In this document: positions 8,176 to 15,163 of the stretch, one piece after another | Layout: every line of letters begins with the position of its first letter | Numbering within the stretch: position 1 is the stretch's first letter | NCBI GenBank assembly: GCA_964450955.1 | Contig: CAYVFI010000065.1 | Location: 1-19,328, forward strand | Length of the DNA stretch: 19,328 nt | Source of the DNA: CAYNWT01 sp964450955 | Lineage (GTDB): Bacteria > Planctomycetota > Planctomycetia > Planctomycetales > Planctomycetaceae | Reading direction: 5' to 3' | Made by a program: the position numbers and the translations under genes | The notes under the pieces: generated by a model | Told to the model about the DNA's origin: nothing | The model's database searches: none | The model's input: the letters and a program-made list of their open reading frames with translations, nothing else

Positions 8176-10902
8176 ATGCATCTGCAGACCCCAAAACGCA
8201 CGCTCCTGCGACTGCTGGCTATCGTTGCACTCACCTTCCCGGTTCGAGCGCAAGATGTGACAGCGGAACCGGTTGAGTACCCGCTTGCACAGGAACTGAA
8301 GCTTACTAAGCAGTACCTCGAGCTAAAAAAGGGCGAGATGCTTGAGGTTCCGGCGGCCGAAGTCGACCGCGGCGTCTTCGTCATCTCAGAAGGCTCATAC
8401 ATCGGTCGTAGTTGGAACGGCGGTTTTGGAGCACGAACCTATTTGGTTTGCAGTCTTCGACTGGCGAACCTCACACCCGACCCCATCGAATTTGTACCGG
8501 CCACGATGCGGTTGTCTGTGGATGGCCAGGAACTGAAACATCAGAAATGGACTTCACGAAGTCGAAACAACGTTTACATCCGCGGCACATTGCGATCTGA
8601 GATCGCGACCCCTGACACGGTGGACCTCAAACCTGGCGAGGTAACGGAGGTTTTCGGCGTTTTTCCTGATATGCCGAACGCCGGACTGATTAAGGAACTG
8701 CGACTGACTGTTGGCGGTTTGCCGCAGCCCGTCATCATTGATCTCATGGCACAGGCCAGACGTGAATTGGAACTGACGACGCGTCGAACCGGACCGCGGC
8801 AGTGCCTGGGTGTTCTGACAATCAATCGCAGTCTGGATAGTGTCAGTGCCAATTGTGTCGTTAGCGAAATGGAAAAATTGCTGGCAGCTGGTTCGTCTCG
8901 ACTGCTGATTCGATGGGGCAAAAGTGCGACGATTCCGAACAGTTCGACCAGAAGTTGGCTAAACAGTGCTGCCAGGAACAGTGGGTCGGGAACCGTAGTT
9001 CGATCGACCAGTGGGTTTCCGAGCATGCCACCGGGCATCGTAGAACTTCACTTAAGTCCGGCTCCTGTTCTGGCTGGAACAAGGCGAATGTCGGGTTCCA
9101 ACATGTCGACTAACACACGACTTCACAACTCTGACGAAGCCGCGTTTGTGGCGGCGTTACAAACTGCATACGCGCGCCTGCCGATGGCGGAGCTGATTAA
9201 GGACACTGAAGTTGGGGCACCGCTGGTTCGCGCGGCGGCGATTCGGGGTGGAACCGGGCGGCTTCCCGGGCGGCTGCTCCCGATGCTGTTGGAGCTGTCG
9301 CATTCCGAGCCATCGTTTCTGCGGTCGTCAGCCGTGATTGCGTTGGCGGCCTATCCGTCAAAGGAAGCCGTTCAACGTGTGGCCGAAGTGATTCCTTCGG
9401 CCAAAGGCAGTCTGATGACCGACGCGATCGGCGGCCTGCGAGATTCCCGGTTCCCGCTGGCTCAGGAAACGCTTCGAGACTTGTTGAAAACGTTGGATAC
9501 CAAACCTCGCGAAGCGGCGGCCAACGTGCTGCTCACCACCCCGCGGCCCGAATGGCGCGAGTTGTTCTATGAGTACGCCAGGGCCGGAAATCTGAACGCT
9601 CTTCGCGGACTGGGCCAGATCGGCCACCCGAAGCTGCTCGCGCTGCGAAAAGAACTTCTGGAACACAGCAGTGCGGCGATTAGGCGAGATGCGTTTAATT
9701 CACTGGCCAACAACCGGCGTGATCCGGAAAGCATCGCAATTGCGCGCGAGTATACGCTGGGATTCATTGAGGAAACCTATCCGACGTCGGAAATGATGGC
9801 TCTGCTTACTCGCCTGGGAGCTCGCGAAGCCACCGACTCTCTCATCGCGCATTACCTCGCGCCGGGAGCCAACCGCAGACGCAACCCGGAACTTCTGAGG
9901 ACGATTGTCGCAACAGGCGACGAATCCATTATTCCGTTTCTGATGGAACAGTACGCGGCCACCAAACCCGCGTTGGATTCACGGCAAAGACAAATCGTCC
10001 TGAGTGCGTTACGAACTCTTCGAGCACCGGGGCTGACACAGTTAGCTATCAATGCCCTGGACGATCCGACCCTCGGCCAAACAGCGGGACAGATACTGAT
10101 GGAGGATGCGAGTCCTGAAGCAGTGCTGGCAATCGGCAATGAGTTGCTGTCCCGCGAAGGGACCCCGAAGGTTCAGCGTAATGATCAACAGCTTATTGAC
10201 GCCCTGGGTTCCATTGCGACACCTCCAGCGCGTCGTGTCCTGCGGCTGGTGGAAAACGGAACATTAGCCACGCGGCGCAGTCAGGCGAGCAAGACGTTAG
10301 ACGAAATCAGGGGCAGCTCACCGGCAGGCCCCATGCATCAAGTGGCCGGAACTCTGGTCGATGAAGGAAAGCTGGATGAAGCGGAGGCAATGTTTGCCAA
10401 AGCCCTGGAAATGGACCCCGAACTTGCAGAAATTTACGTCTCCCGCGGACACATGAAGGGCCGCGACAAACGTCGGGCTGAGGCTGTGAAGGACTATGAC
10501 AAAGCTCTTGAGATTGACCCCCTGCATCCAATCGCCACAAGCCTGAAGGCAATTTGTATTGTGGTTCTGGGTGACGTCGAGGGAGGTTTGCAAATGGTCG
10601 AAGACAACCGCAAGACGTTTCAATACGACTCACTTTTCAACTACAACGCCGCATGCGCCTATGGCCAGGCTGTCATCGTCACACCGCCCACCCCGGAGAA
10701 CCTTGAAAAGATCGCTCAGTGGAAACTCAAAGGTCTTGAGTACCTTGAACACTACGCGAACGATCTTACGCCTCTTCAGGACGACGGAGAACTGATCAGA
10801 GACGACCCCGATCTCGCGCCACTACGCGAACTGCCTCGGTTCAGGAAAGTGCTTGAGTCTCGTAAGAAGTTTAAGTCAAAGGACCGTGACGACGAGGGCT
10901 AG
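8176..10902 (+). CDS. Secreted HEAT-repeat and TPR protein, possibly frame-disrupted
   Basis: The 908-aa protein has a signal peptide (residues 1-25: basic start, LLRLLAIVALTF core, cleavage near RAQD). An N-terminal beta-rich domain (about 30-225) follows, then a long helical HEAT-type repeat solenoid (about 315-710), TPR units (about 720-790, GKLDEAEAMFAKALEMDPEL and a second unit ending ALEIDPLHP), and a charged C-terminal tail. It probably works outside the cytoplasm as a protein-binding scaffold; no enzyme motif is seen. Residues about 240-312 are Ser/Thr-rich and unlike the rest. In that stretch another frame (8865-9110) reads more naturally, so two compensating frameshifts or sequencing errors are possible. 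ATG 8176 has a GAGG only one base away, so initiation is unusual. Confidence 0.8.
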   Translation: MHLQTPKRTLLRLLAIVALTFPVRAQDVTAEPVEYPLAQELKLTKQYLELKKGEMLEVPAAEVDRGVFVISEGSYIGRSWNGGFGARTYLVCSLRLANLTPDPIEFVPATMRLSVDGQELKHQKWTSRSRNNVYIRGTLRSEIATPDTVDLKPGEVTEVFGVFPDMPNAGLIKELRLTVGGLPQPVIIDLMAQARRELELTTRRTGPRQCLGVLTINRSLDSVSANCVVSEMEKLLAAGSSRLLIRWGKSATIPNSSTRSWLNSAARNSGSGTVVRSTSGFPSMPPGIVELHLSPAPVLAGTRRMSGSNMSTNTRLHNSDEAAFVAALQTAYARLPMAELIKDTEVGAPLVRAAAIRGGTGRLPGRLLPMLLELSHSEPSFLRSSAVIALAAYPSKEAVQRVAEVIPSAKGSLMTDAIGGLRDSRFPLAQETLRDLLKTLDTKPREAAANVLLTTPRPEWRELFYEYARAGNLNALRGLGQIGHPKLLALRKELLEHSSAAIRRDAFNSLANNRRDPESIAIAREYTLGFIEETYPTSEMMALLTRLGAREATDSLIAHYLAPGANRRRNPELLRTIVATGDESIIPFLMEQYAATKPALDSRQRQIVLSALRTLRAPGLTQLAINALDDPTLGQTAGQILMEDASPEAVLAIGNELLSREGTPKVQRNDQQLIDALGSIATPPARRVLRLVENGTLATRRSQASKTLDEIRGSSPAGPMHQVAGTLVDEGKLDEAEAMFAKALEMDPELAEIYVSRGHMKGRDKRRAEAVKDYDKALEIDPLHPIATSLKAICIVVLGDVEGGLQMVEDNRKTFQYDSLFNYNAACAYGQAVIVTPPTPENLEKIAQWKLKGLEYLEHYANDLTPLQDDGELIRDDPDLAPLRELPRFRKVLESRKKFKSKDRDDEG

Positions 10903-10959
10903 CGCCAACGAACTTTGGGTTGCGAAGTCAGCTGGAACCGGTTTGCAGGAAAGACAACC

Positions 10960-11526
10960 GTGGTAGAACTTAACCGCATCTACACAAAGTCGGGCGACAA
11001 GGGCCAAACATCGCTGGGCGATGGCAGCCGCGTCGCGAAAACCGACGCCCGCATCCGCGCGATGGGTTCTGTAGATGAACTCAACAGTGCCCTTGGTATC
11101 GTGCTACTGGAAGAACTGCCAACGCTTATCCGGACGGCGCTTGGCCAGATTCAAAATGAACTGTTCGATCTTGGGGCCGACCTGTGCTGCCCGTTTGAAG
11201 CGGGTGATGAAAAGCTGCGGGTGACGCCGACTCAGGTCGAACGGCTTGAAGGCTGGATCGATACCATTAACGAACCGCTGGCACCTTTAAGCAGCTTTCT
11301 CCTGCCCGGTGGCACGCGTGCGGCCGCTTTAATTCATGTGGCTCGGTCAGTCTGTCGTCGGGCAGAACTGGACATTCTGGAAATCGACGGCGCCTTAAAC
11401 CCGGCACTTGTGCAGTACATCAATCGGCTGTCCGATTTGCTGTTCGTCACGGGTCGAGCATGCAACGAAAACGGCACGGCGGATGTGCTGTGGGTTCCGG
11501 GCAAGGACCGCCACGCCACCGGCTAG
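10960..11526 (+). CDS. Cob(I)alamin adenosyltransferase, PduO/MMAB type
   Basis: The 188-aa protein has the PduO-type signatures: the N-terminal ATP-binding stretch YTKSGDKGQTSLGDG (8-22), VDELNSALG (38-46), FLLPGG (113-118), the HVARSVCRRAE helix (126-136) with the conserved Arg residues, and NRLSD (155-159). It transfers the adenosyl group of ATP to cob(I)alamin, making coenzyme B12 for mutases such as methylmalonyl-CoA mutase; it is cytoplasmic and usually trimeric. I chose GTG 10960 because AGGA lies nine bases upstream and the conserved region begins at once; a TTG at 10915 would add 15 non-conserved residues. It starts 57 bp after the HEAT protein gene, so the two may be co-transcribed. 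No cobalamin riboswitch is visible. Confidence 0.95.
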   Translation: MVELNRIYTKSGDKGQTSLGDGSRVAKTDARIRAMGSVDELNSALGIVLLEELPTLIRTALGQIQNELFDLGADLCCPFEAGDEKLRVTPTQVERLEGWIDTINEPLAPLSSFLLPGGTRAAALIHVARSVCRRAELDILEIDGALNPALVQYINRLSDLLFVTGRACNENGTADVLWVPGKDRHATG

Positions 11527-11583
11527 ACCATTCCTGTTTGTCGAAATCGATGTGCCCGTTGGTTTTTTGAGACAAATTCGGGA

Positions 11584-11621
11584 ACACGATTCCTCTTCTG
11601 GTTGAAGGAGGCGAATCGTGT
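11584..11621 (+). promoter_or_regulatory. Hairpin that hides a ribosome-binding site and GTG start
   Basis: ACACGATTC (11584-11592) is perfectly complementary to GAATCGTGT (11613-11621). Inside it, CTC and TTC (11593-11598) can pair with GAAG-GAG (11604-11610) around a five-base loop, with one or two bulged bases. The 3' arm contains the strong Shine-Dalgarno AAGGAGG (11605-11611) and the GTG start codon (11618-11620). About 15 base pairs would therefore lock the start of the downstream gene. The arrangement resembles a translational switch, such as an RNA thermometer or a structure opened by coupling, but this is a prediction from pairing only. Confidence 0.5.
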
Positions 11622-12007
11622 CGGAATCAATTGCTGCGGATTACTTCAATCGCTTTCGCAGATACTCGACCTTCTTGTGGGTCGTAAGCCATCCGCTTCC
11701 CGGGTTCGCGTTGCTGTGCACTTTCGTGCTGGGCGATTCGAACAACCCGCTGGTGAGAGAAATCATTACCGCGGTTAGCCTTCCGTGGTTGCTGTCGGGG
11801 CCGGTGCTTGCGTTGGCTTGTATCGTCGTGACGCCTGATAAGAACCCGGGCAGAGTCTACATGTTGCTGGTAACAGTGCTGACGATGCCGCCCGTCTCAG
11901 CTTTGACGTTCGGGTTATGTCTTGTGGTTCCCGTCATCGCGTTCCCGCTGTTCTTACTTTGGCTATTTGCCGCGCATCGCGCTGCTCGCAAGGGGATCTG
12001 GGACTAG
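11618..12007 (+). CDS. Small polytopic membrane protein
   Basis: The 129-aa protein has about four hydrophobic segments (approximately residues 17-39, 48-71, 79-101 and 103-118), a short amphipathic N-terminus (ADYFNRFRRY) and a basic C-terminus (HRAARKGIWD). It is therefore an inner-membrane protein with little soluble mass. I recognise no family and no transporter or enzyme motif. The start is GTG 11618, fixed by AAGGAGG six bases upstream; both lie in a predicted hairpin, so its translation may be controlled. It follows the adenosyltransferase gene by 91 bp and is convergent with the DUF1499 gene 48 bp further on. Confidence 0.82.
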   Translation: MSESIAADYFNRFRRYSTFLWVVSHPLPGFALLCTFVLGDSNNPLVREIITAVSLPWLLSGPVLALACIVVTPDKNPGRVYMLLVTVLTMPPVSALTFGLCLVVPVIAFPLFLLWLFAAHRAARKGIWD

Positions 12008-12055
12008 ACCACGTCGCTGCTTTTGTACTGCAGCAGCCGGGCAGACGCGGACGTT

Positions 12056-12520
12056 TCACGATCCGAACGCTGCAACCAGTTGCTCCATCCGTTTGCGGTT
12101 CGCGCCAAGGTCTGAGTGGCCAATGCGGCTGGCAGAGCGGAAATGAATGACCTTTTCGTCCTGGTCGATCAGCAGCTCGACATCGTCAACGTACCGCATG
12201 AGGGCCGTGGTAAATTCGGCTCGGATGTAATTATCCGTCTCTTCTGTAATTTTCGAACGAGGCATTGATCCGATTGCCGTCTTCAAGCGTTCTTTCACAC
12301 TGGTAAGGTCGCCGTTGAATGGAATTGGTTCCATCTGGAACGACGGATCATTGGCCTGTGTGCAAACACAGTTGGGAGAACTGGGGCAGTCTGTTAGCCG
12401 ACCTTCTTCCAGGCCGAGTTCAGGAGCCTTACTAAGCCAATTCATCATGAGCAGCCCCAGTGTTGGAAGCACAATGAGTAGCGTGAAAACGATCGCGAGC
12501 ACTTTGCGGAGATTCTTCAT
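12056..12520 (-). CDS. DUF1499 protein with N-terminal membrane anchor
   Basis: The 154-aa protein starts with one hydrophobic segment (about residues 6-28), followed by the DUF1499 domain. It shows the family landmarks: TDCPSSPNCVCTQA near residue 45, MEPIPF near 63, and the strongly conserved C-terminal FRSASRIGHSDLGANRKRME. DUF1499 proteins are widespread, often membrane-anchored or lipoproteins, and have no established biochemical role. The open frame extends to 12661, but that would cross the speD start on the other strand and adds residues unlike the family. ATG 12520, right before the membrane segment, is the better start. It is divergent from the speD operon across a 96-bp shared upstream region. 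Confidence 0.9.
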   Translation of the reverse strand: MKNLRKVLAIVFTLLIVLPTLGLLMMNWLSKAPELGLEEGRLTDCPSSPNCVCTQANDPSFQMEPIPFNGDLTSVKERLKTAIGSMPRSKITEETDNYIRAEFTTALMRYVDDVELLIDQDEKVIHFRSASRIGHSDLGANRKRMEQLVAAFGS

Positions 12521-12565
12521 ACCCGGATTGAAGACCCATGTGCTGCCAGCTTCAAGGGGCAGGCA

Positions 12566-12594
12566 TTGCCGATATGATTTGCAGTCGGCATAAT
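12566..12594 (+). promoter_or_regulatory. Sigma-70-like promoter with inverted repeat before speD
   Basis: TTGCCG (12566-12571) and CATAAT (12589-12594) are separated by exactly 17 bp, matching a sigma-70 -35/-10 pair at four and five of six positions. A start of transcription near 12601 would leave a leader of about 16 nt before the speD ATG. TGCCGA (12567-12572) and TCGGCA (12585-12590) form an inverted repeat that overlaps both boxes, a plausible operator position. This is a prediction by eye. Confidence 0.45.
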
Positions 12595-12616
12595 CGGCGA
12601 ACTCGGAACAGGCGGG

Positions 12617-13048
12617 ATGACAAATTCGATGAAAGTACCAGACGCCTTGACGCCTCAACACTCTGCCAGCCCAGAGGTTGTGTGTGAAACGGGCTGCGAG
12701 TACGTGGTCGATGCGTTCGACTGCAGTCCGCTGGTTCTTCGAGACTTGTCTGCTTTGCGATTGCTGTGTGACCGAATCGTTACCGATCTTGGCTTAAACG
12801 TTGTCGGCGAACCGCAGTGGCACCAGTTTCCTGATCCCGGCGGCGTAACAGGTTTGTACCTGCTGTCAGAATCGCATCTTGCCTGTCACACGTACCCGGA
12901 AATCGGGTTCGCCAGCTTCAACCTGTATTGCTGCCGCCCAAAGACGGACTGGGCCTGGCAGGATGTTTTGGGCACACAACTTGAGTCGAGCAACGTCACT
13001 GTTCGCCGGCTGCCTCGAGGCAAACAGCCAGGCGAGGAACAAGCATGA
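12617..13048 (+). CDS. speD: S-adenosylmethionine decarboxylase proenzyme
   Basis: The 143-aa protein is a prokaryotic class 1B AdoMet decarboxylase. The core LLSESHLACHTYPE (82-95) contains the self-cleavage site: Glu85-Ser86 would be cut, turning Ser86 into the pyruvoyl cofactor. His91 and Cys106 (in NLYCC, exactly 20 residues after Ser86) match the processing and catalytic His and Cys of the family. It decarboxylates SAM to the aminopropyl donor used for spermidine synthesis. An N-terminal extension of about 20 residues precedes the usual start of the fold. It is the first gene of a tight operon: its TGA overlaps the ATG of the DUF4178 gene (ATGA, 13045-13048). No aminopropyltransferase or ornithine/arginine decarboxylase gene is nearby, so a role beyond ordinary spermidine synthesis is possible. 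Confidence 0.95.
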   Translation: MTNSMKVPDALTPQHSASPEVVCETGCEYVVDAFDCSPLVLRDLSALRLLCDRIVTDLGLNVVGEPQWHQFPDPGGVTGLYLLSESHLACHTYPEIGFASFNLYCCRPKTDWAWQDVLGTQLESSNVTVRRLPRGKQPGEEQA

Positions 13049-14604
13049 AGCGCAAAGTCGCAGCGTGTCCTTCGTGCGGCGGGCCCGTCGAGTTTCAAAT
13101 CTCGACATCGTTGGTCACGGTGTGCGGGTTCTGCAATTCGGCAGTGGGCCGAGCGGACAAGGCGCTGGAGGATCATGGCAAGGTCGCCGATCTGGTTCAG
13201 ATTGACTCGCCGCTGAGGATTGGTCAGCACGGGACTTACGAACGCAAAGGCTTCAACATTGTTGGCCGCGTCCAGTACAGGCACCCGGCCGGAGGCGTTT
13301 GGAATGAGTGGTACCTGATGTTTTCCAGTGGCCGCTGGGGCTGGCTGGCGGAAGCTCAGGGTAAGAACTACCTCACGTTTGAGAAGAAGTTATCCGCCGA
13401 GATGAAGCTGCCGGACTACGAGAATCTGGGAGTCGGTTCCAGTTTCACGATGGGCAACTTTGGCAATTTCACTGTCACGGAAAAGGGAACCGCAACCACC
13501 ATTGCCGCTGAGGGCGAGATCCCGTGGCGGTTTACGCCAAACCAACAAATGGTGTTCGCCGATTTAGAATCGCCGAACGGCGGGTTCGCTTCGTTCGAGT
13601 ACCAAAACAACCTGGCGACTGGTGTGTTTCTCGGCAGTGAAATCAGGCTGGACGATCTCGGCCTGCCGCTCGAAGCTGACGACTACGGCGCGTTTGCCAC
13701 CGCCAACACGGCTGCGGTTTCGCTTAACTGTCCACACTGTGCCGGTCCGCTGACACTGCACGCGCCGGATTCGACCGAACGCGTGTGCTGTCCGAACTGC
13801 AATTCGTTGCTGGATGCATCGCAGGGCAAGTTGGAGTACTTTTCAACGCTCAAGATGAAGAAGGTGAAACCTGTGCTGCCACTGGGCGGCAAGGGTACGT
13901 TTCGCGGAAACGAATACACGATCATCGGGTTCATGGAACGGTTTACCAAGTACGCGGGAACCGTGTACCCCTGGACCGAATACCTGTTGTACTCCAAGCC
14001 GCTTGGCTACCGCTGGTTGATTCACAGCGAGGGACATTGGACGTTTGCAGAACCAATTTCGGCAGCCGACTTCAAATCACGCCACTACGACGGCGAAGAG
14101 TTCCGGCTGTTCGACAAGTGTCACGCGACGGTTCGGTATGTGGTTGGTGAATTCTACTGGAAAGTCATGCTGGGCGAAGGCGTCGATTGCGCGGACTTCA
14201 TTGCTCCGCCGCGGATGATTTCGAAGGAATACACGATCAAGGTTGTCGACGGTCACGCCAGCGAGGAAATAAACGTCTCGCTGTCGCATCATGTTCCTCA
14301 TGAAGAAATTGAGGCTGCGTTTGGCGTCACAGAGCTTTGGCGACCGTGGAGCGTTGGACCGGTTCAGCCTGCTCCGAAACGTGGCGGCGTCTACATGCTG
14401 TGGGCGGCGTTTATTGGAGTTCTGGTGCTGGTCAACGTTTTGTTTTCTGCACTCGCAAAGAAGACCGGCGTCGACCAGTGGCTGTTTTTCTACGCTCTGG
14501 TGTTTGTGTCTATCGTGCCCATCTGCACGCTGATGCACTCTTACCAGTTTGAGGTGAACCGCTGGAAAGACAGCGACTATAGCCCGTACACGACAGACGA
14601 TTAG
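13045..14604 (+). CDS. Double zinc-ribbon, double DUF4178 membrane protein
   Basis: The 519-aa protein is an internal duplication. Zinc ribbon 1 (C8, C11, C27, C30) precedes a first DUF4178-like beta-rich domain (about 55-200, with NEWYLMFSSGRWGWLAEAQG). Zinc ribbon 2 (C229, C232, C249, C252) precedes a second (about 277-420, with TEYLLYSKPLGYRWLIHSEG). Two membrane spans (about 449-470 and 479-497) and a short polar tail end the protein. DUF4178 has no known activity; genes of this family are often found near DUF350 and SpeD-like genes. The bulk is probably cytosolic, tethered by the hairpin of two spans. Its start overlaps the speD stop, and it is followed after 12 bp by the 58-aa ORF, so it is the second gene of the operon. 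Confidence 0.92.
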   Translation: MKRKVAACPSCGGPVEFQISTSLVTVCGFCNSAVGRADKALEDHGKVADLVQIDSPLRIGQHGTYERKGFNIVGRVQYRHPAGGVWNEWYLMFSSGRWGWLAEAQGKNYLTFEKKLSAEMKLPDYENLGVGSSFTMGNFGNFTVTEKGTATTIAAEGEIPWRFTPNQQMVFADLESPNGGFASFEYQNNLATGVFLGSEIRLDDLGLPLEADDYGAFATANTAAVSLNCPHCAGPLTLHAPDSTERVCCPNCNSLLDASQGKLEYFSTLKMKKVKPVLPLGGKGTFRGNEYTIIGFMERFTKYAGTVYPWTEYLLYSKPLGYRWLIHSEGHWTFAEPISAADFKSRHYDGEEFRLFDKCHATVRYVVGEFYWKVMLGEGVDCADFIAPPRMISKEYTIKVVDGHASEEINVSLSHHVPHEEIEAAFGVTELWRPWSVGPVQPAPKRGGVYMLWAAFIGVLVLVNVLFSALAKKTGVDQWLFFYALVFVSIVPICTLMHSYQFEVNRWKDSDYSPYTTDD

Positions 14605-14616
14605 ATCAGCGATCAA

Positions 14617-14793
14617 ATGAAGTCATTCACAACACTCATGAAAATCTATTTGGCCGTGGGAACCTTGGTTTCCATCTGGTTCGTTGTTGCAGCGGCCAAT
14701 GAATGGAAGGCTCCCAACCTCGGTTTCCTCGACGGCTCGTCAAGCCGTCGTAGCGGACGGAGTTCGGCAGGTTTCTGGGGCGGAGGAAAATAA
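14617..14793 (+). CDS. 58-aa single-span Gly/Ser-rich small protein
   Basis: This short ORF fills the gap between the DUF4178 and DUF350 genes. From ATG 14617 it encodes a short basic N-terminus (MKSFTTLMK), one hydrophobic span (about residues 9-27, IYLAVGTLVSIWFVVAAA), and a polar tail with SSSRRSGRSS and a final GFWGGGK. The gene is supported by position: it starts 12 bp after the upstream stop and ends 2 bp before the DUF350 ATG, and its last codons (GGC GGA GGA AAA) form the Shine-Dalgarno of DUF350. It is probably a membrane subunit with an exposed flexible tail. I recognise no named family. An 8-bp perfect hairpin (14730-14750) lies inside it. Confidence 0.78.
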   Translation: MKSFTTLMKIYLAVGTLVSIWFVVAAANEWKAPNLGFLDGSSSRRSGRSSAGFWGGGK

Positions 14794-14795
14794 CC

Positions 14796-15092
14796 ATGGC
14801 AAACATCATCTCACTGATCATGCAGGACGGCAGCAAGGCGGCAGAAAAGGCGATTGAAGTTACGGGTGGAGCCGACCACTACGGCGAGCTTGGGTTCCAT
14901 CTGATCTCGGGTATCTTGTTCTCCATCGTGGGCATAGCAGTCCTGGCCGCTTGCTTCTGGCTGATGGAACGCATCACACCATTCTCGATCGTGAAAGAGA
15001 TCGAAGAGCATCAAAACAGTTCGCTCGCGATTGTGATGGGCGCTGTTGTGATTGCGATGTCGATTATTATTGCGGCGGCCATTCACGGTTAG
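14796..15092 (+). CDS. DUF350 (YjfL-like) membrane protein
   Basis: The 98-aa protein has two hydrophobic segments (about residues 34-57 and 76-97), joined by the conserved DUF350 loop with ITPFSIVKEIEEHQNSSLAI. This matches one DUF350 unit. E. coli YjfL, in the yjfIJKLMC group next to a PspA paralogue and a glutathionylspermidine synthase-like ATP-grasp protein, belongs to the same family. Its role is unknown, but membrane stress and polyamine-linked contexts recur. GGAGG lies nine bases before ATG 14796, inside the end of the 58-aa ORF, so the two are likely translationally linked. It is the last gene of the speD operon; the next gene is convergent. Confidence 0.93.
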   Translation: MANIISLIMQDGSKAAEKAIEVTGGADHYGELGFHLISGILFSIVGIAVLAACFWLMERITPFSIVKEIEEHQNSSLAIVMGAVVIAMSIIIAAAIHG

Positions 15093-15111
15093 GGCAGTAC
15101 GAACCAGCCAA

Positions 15112-15135
15112 ACACGTTCACACGTTCACACGTTC
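15112..15135. repeat. Three tandem copies of ACACGTTC
   Basis: The octamer ACACGTTC is repeated three times without interruption in the short convergent interval between DUF350 and the secreted-protein gene. ACGT lies at the centre of each unit. It is probably a simple slippage repeat, and no terminator hairpin is visible beside it. Confidence 0.85.
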
Positions 15136-15163
15136 TCAGCGTTTGTCGCCAGCTGCGCGCATG

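Noticed and set aside
12521..12661. N-terminal extension of the DUF1499 protein
   Set aside because: It would overlap the speD promoter and start on the other strand, and the membrane segment begins directly at ATG 12520.
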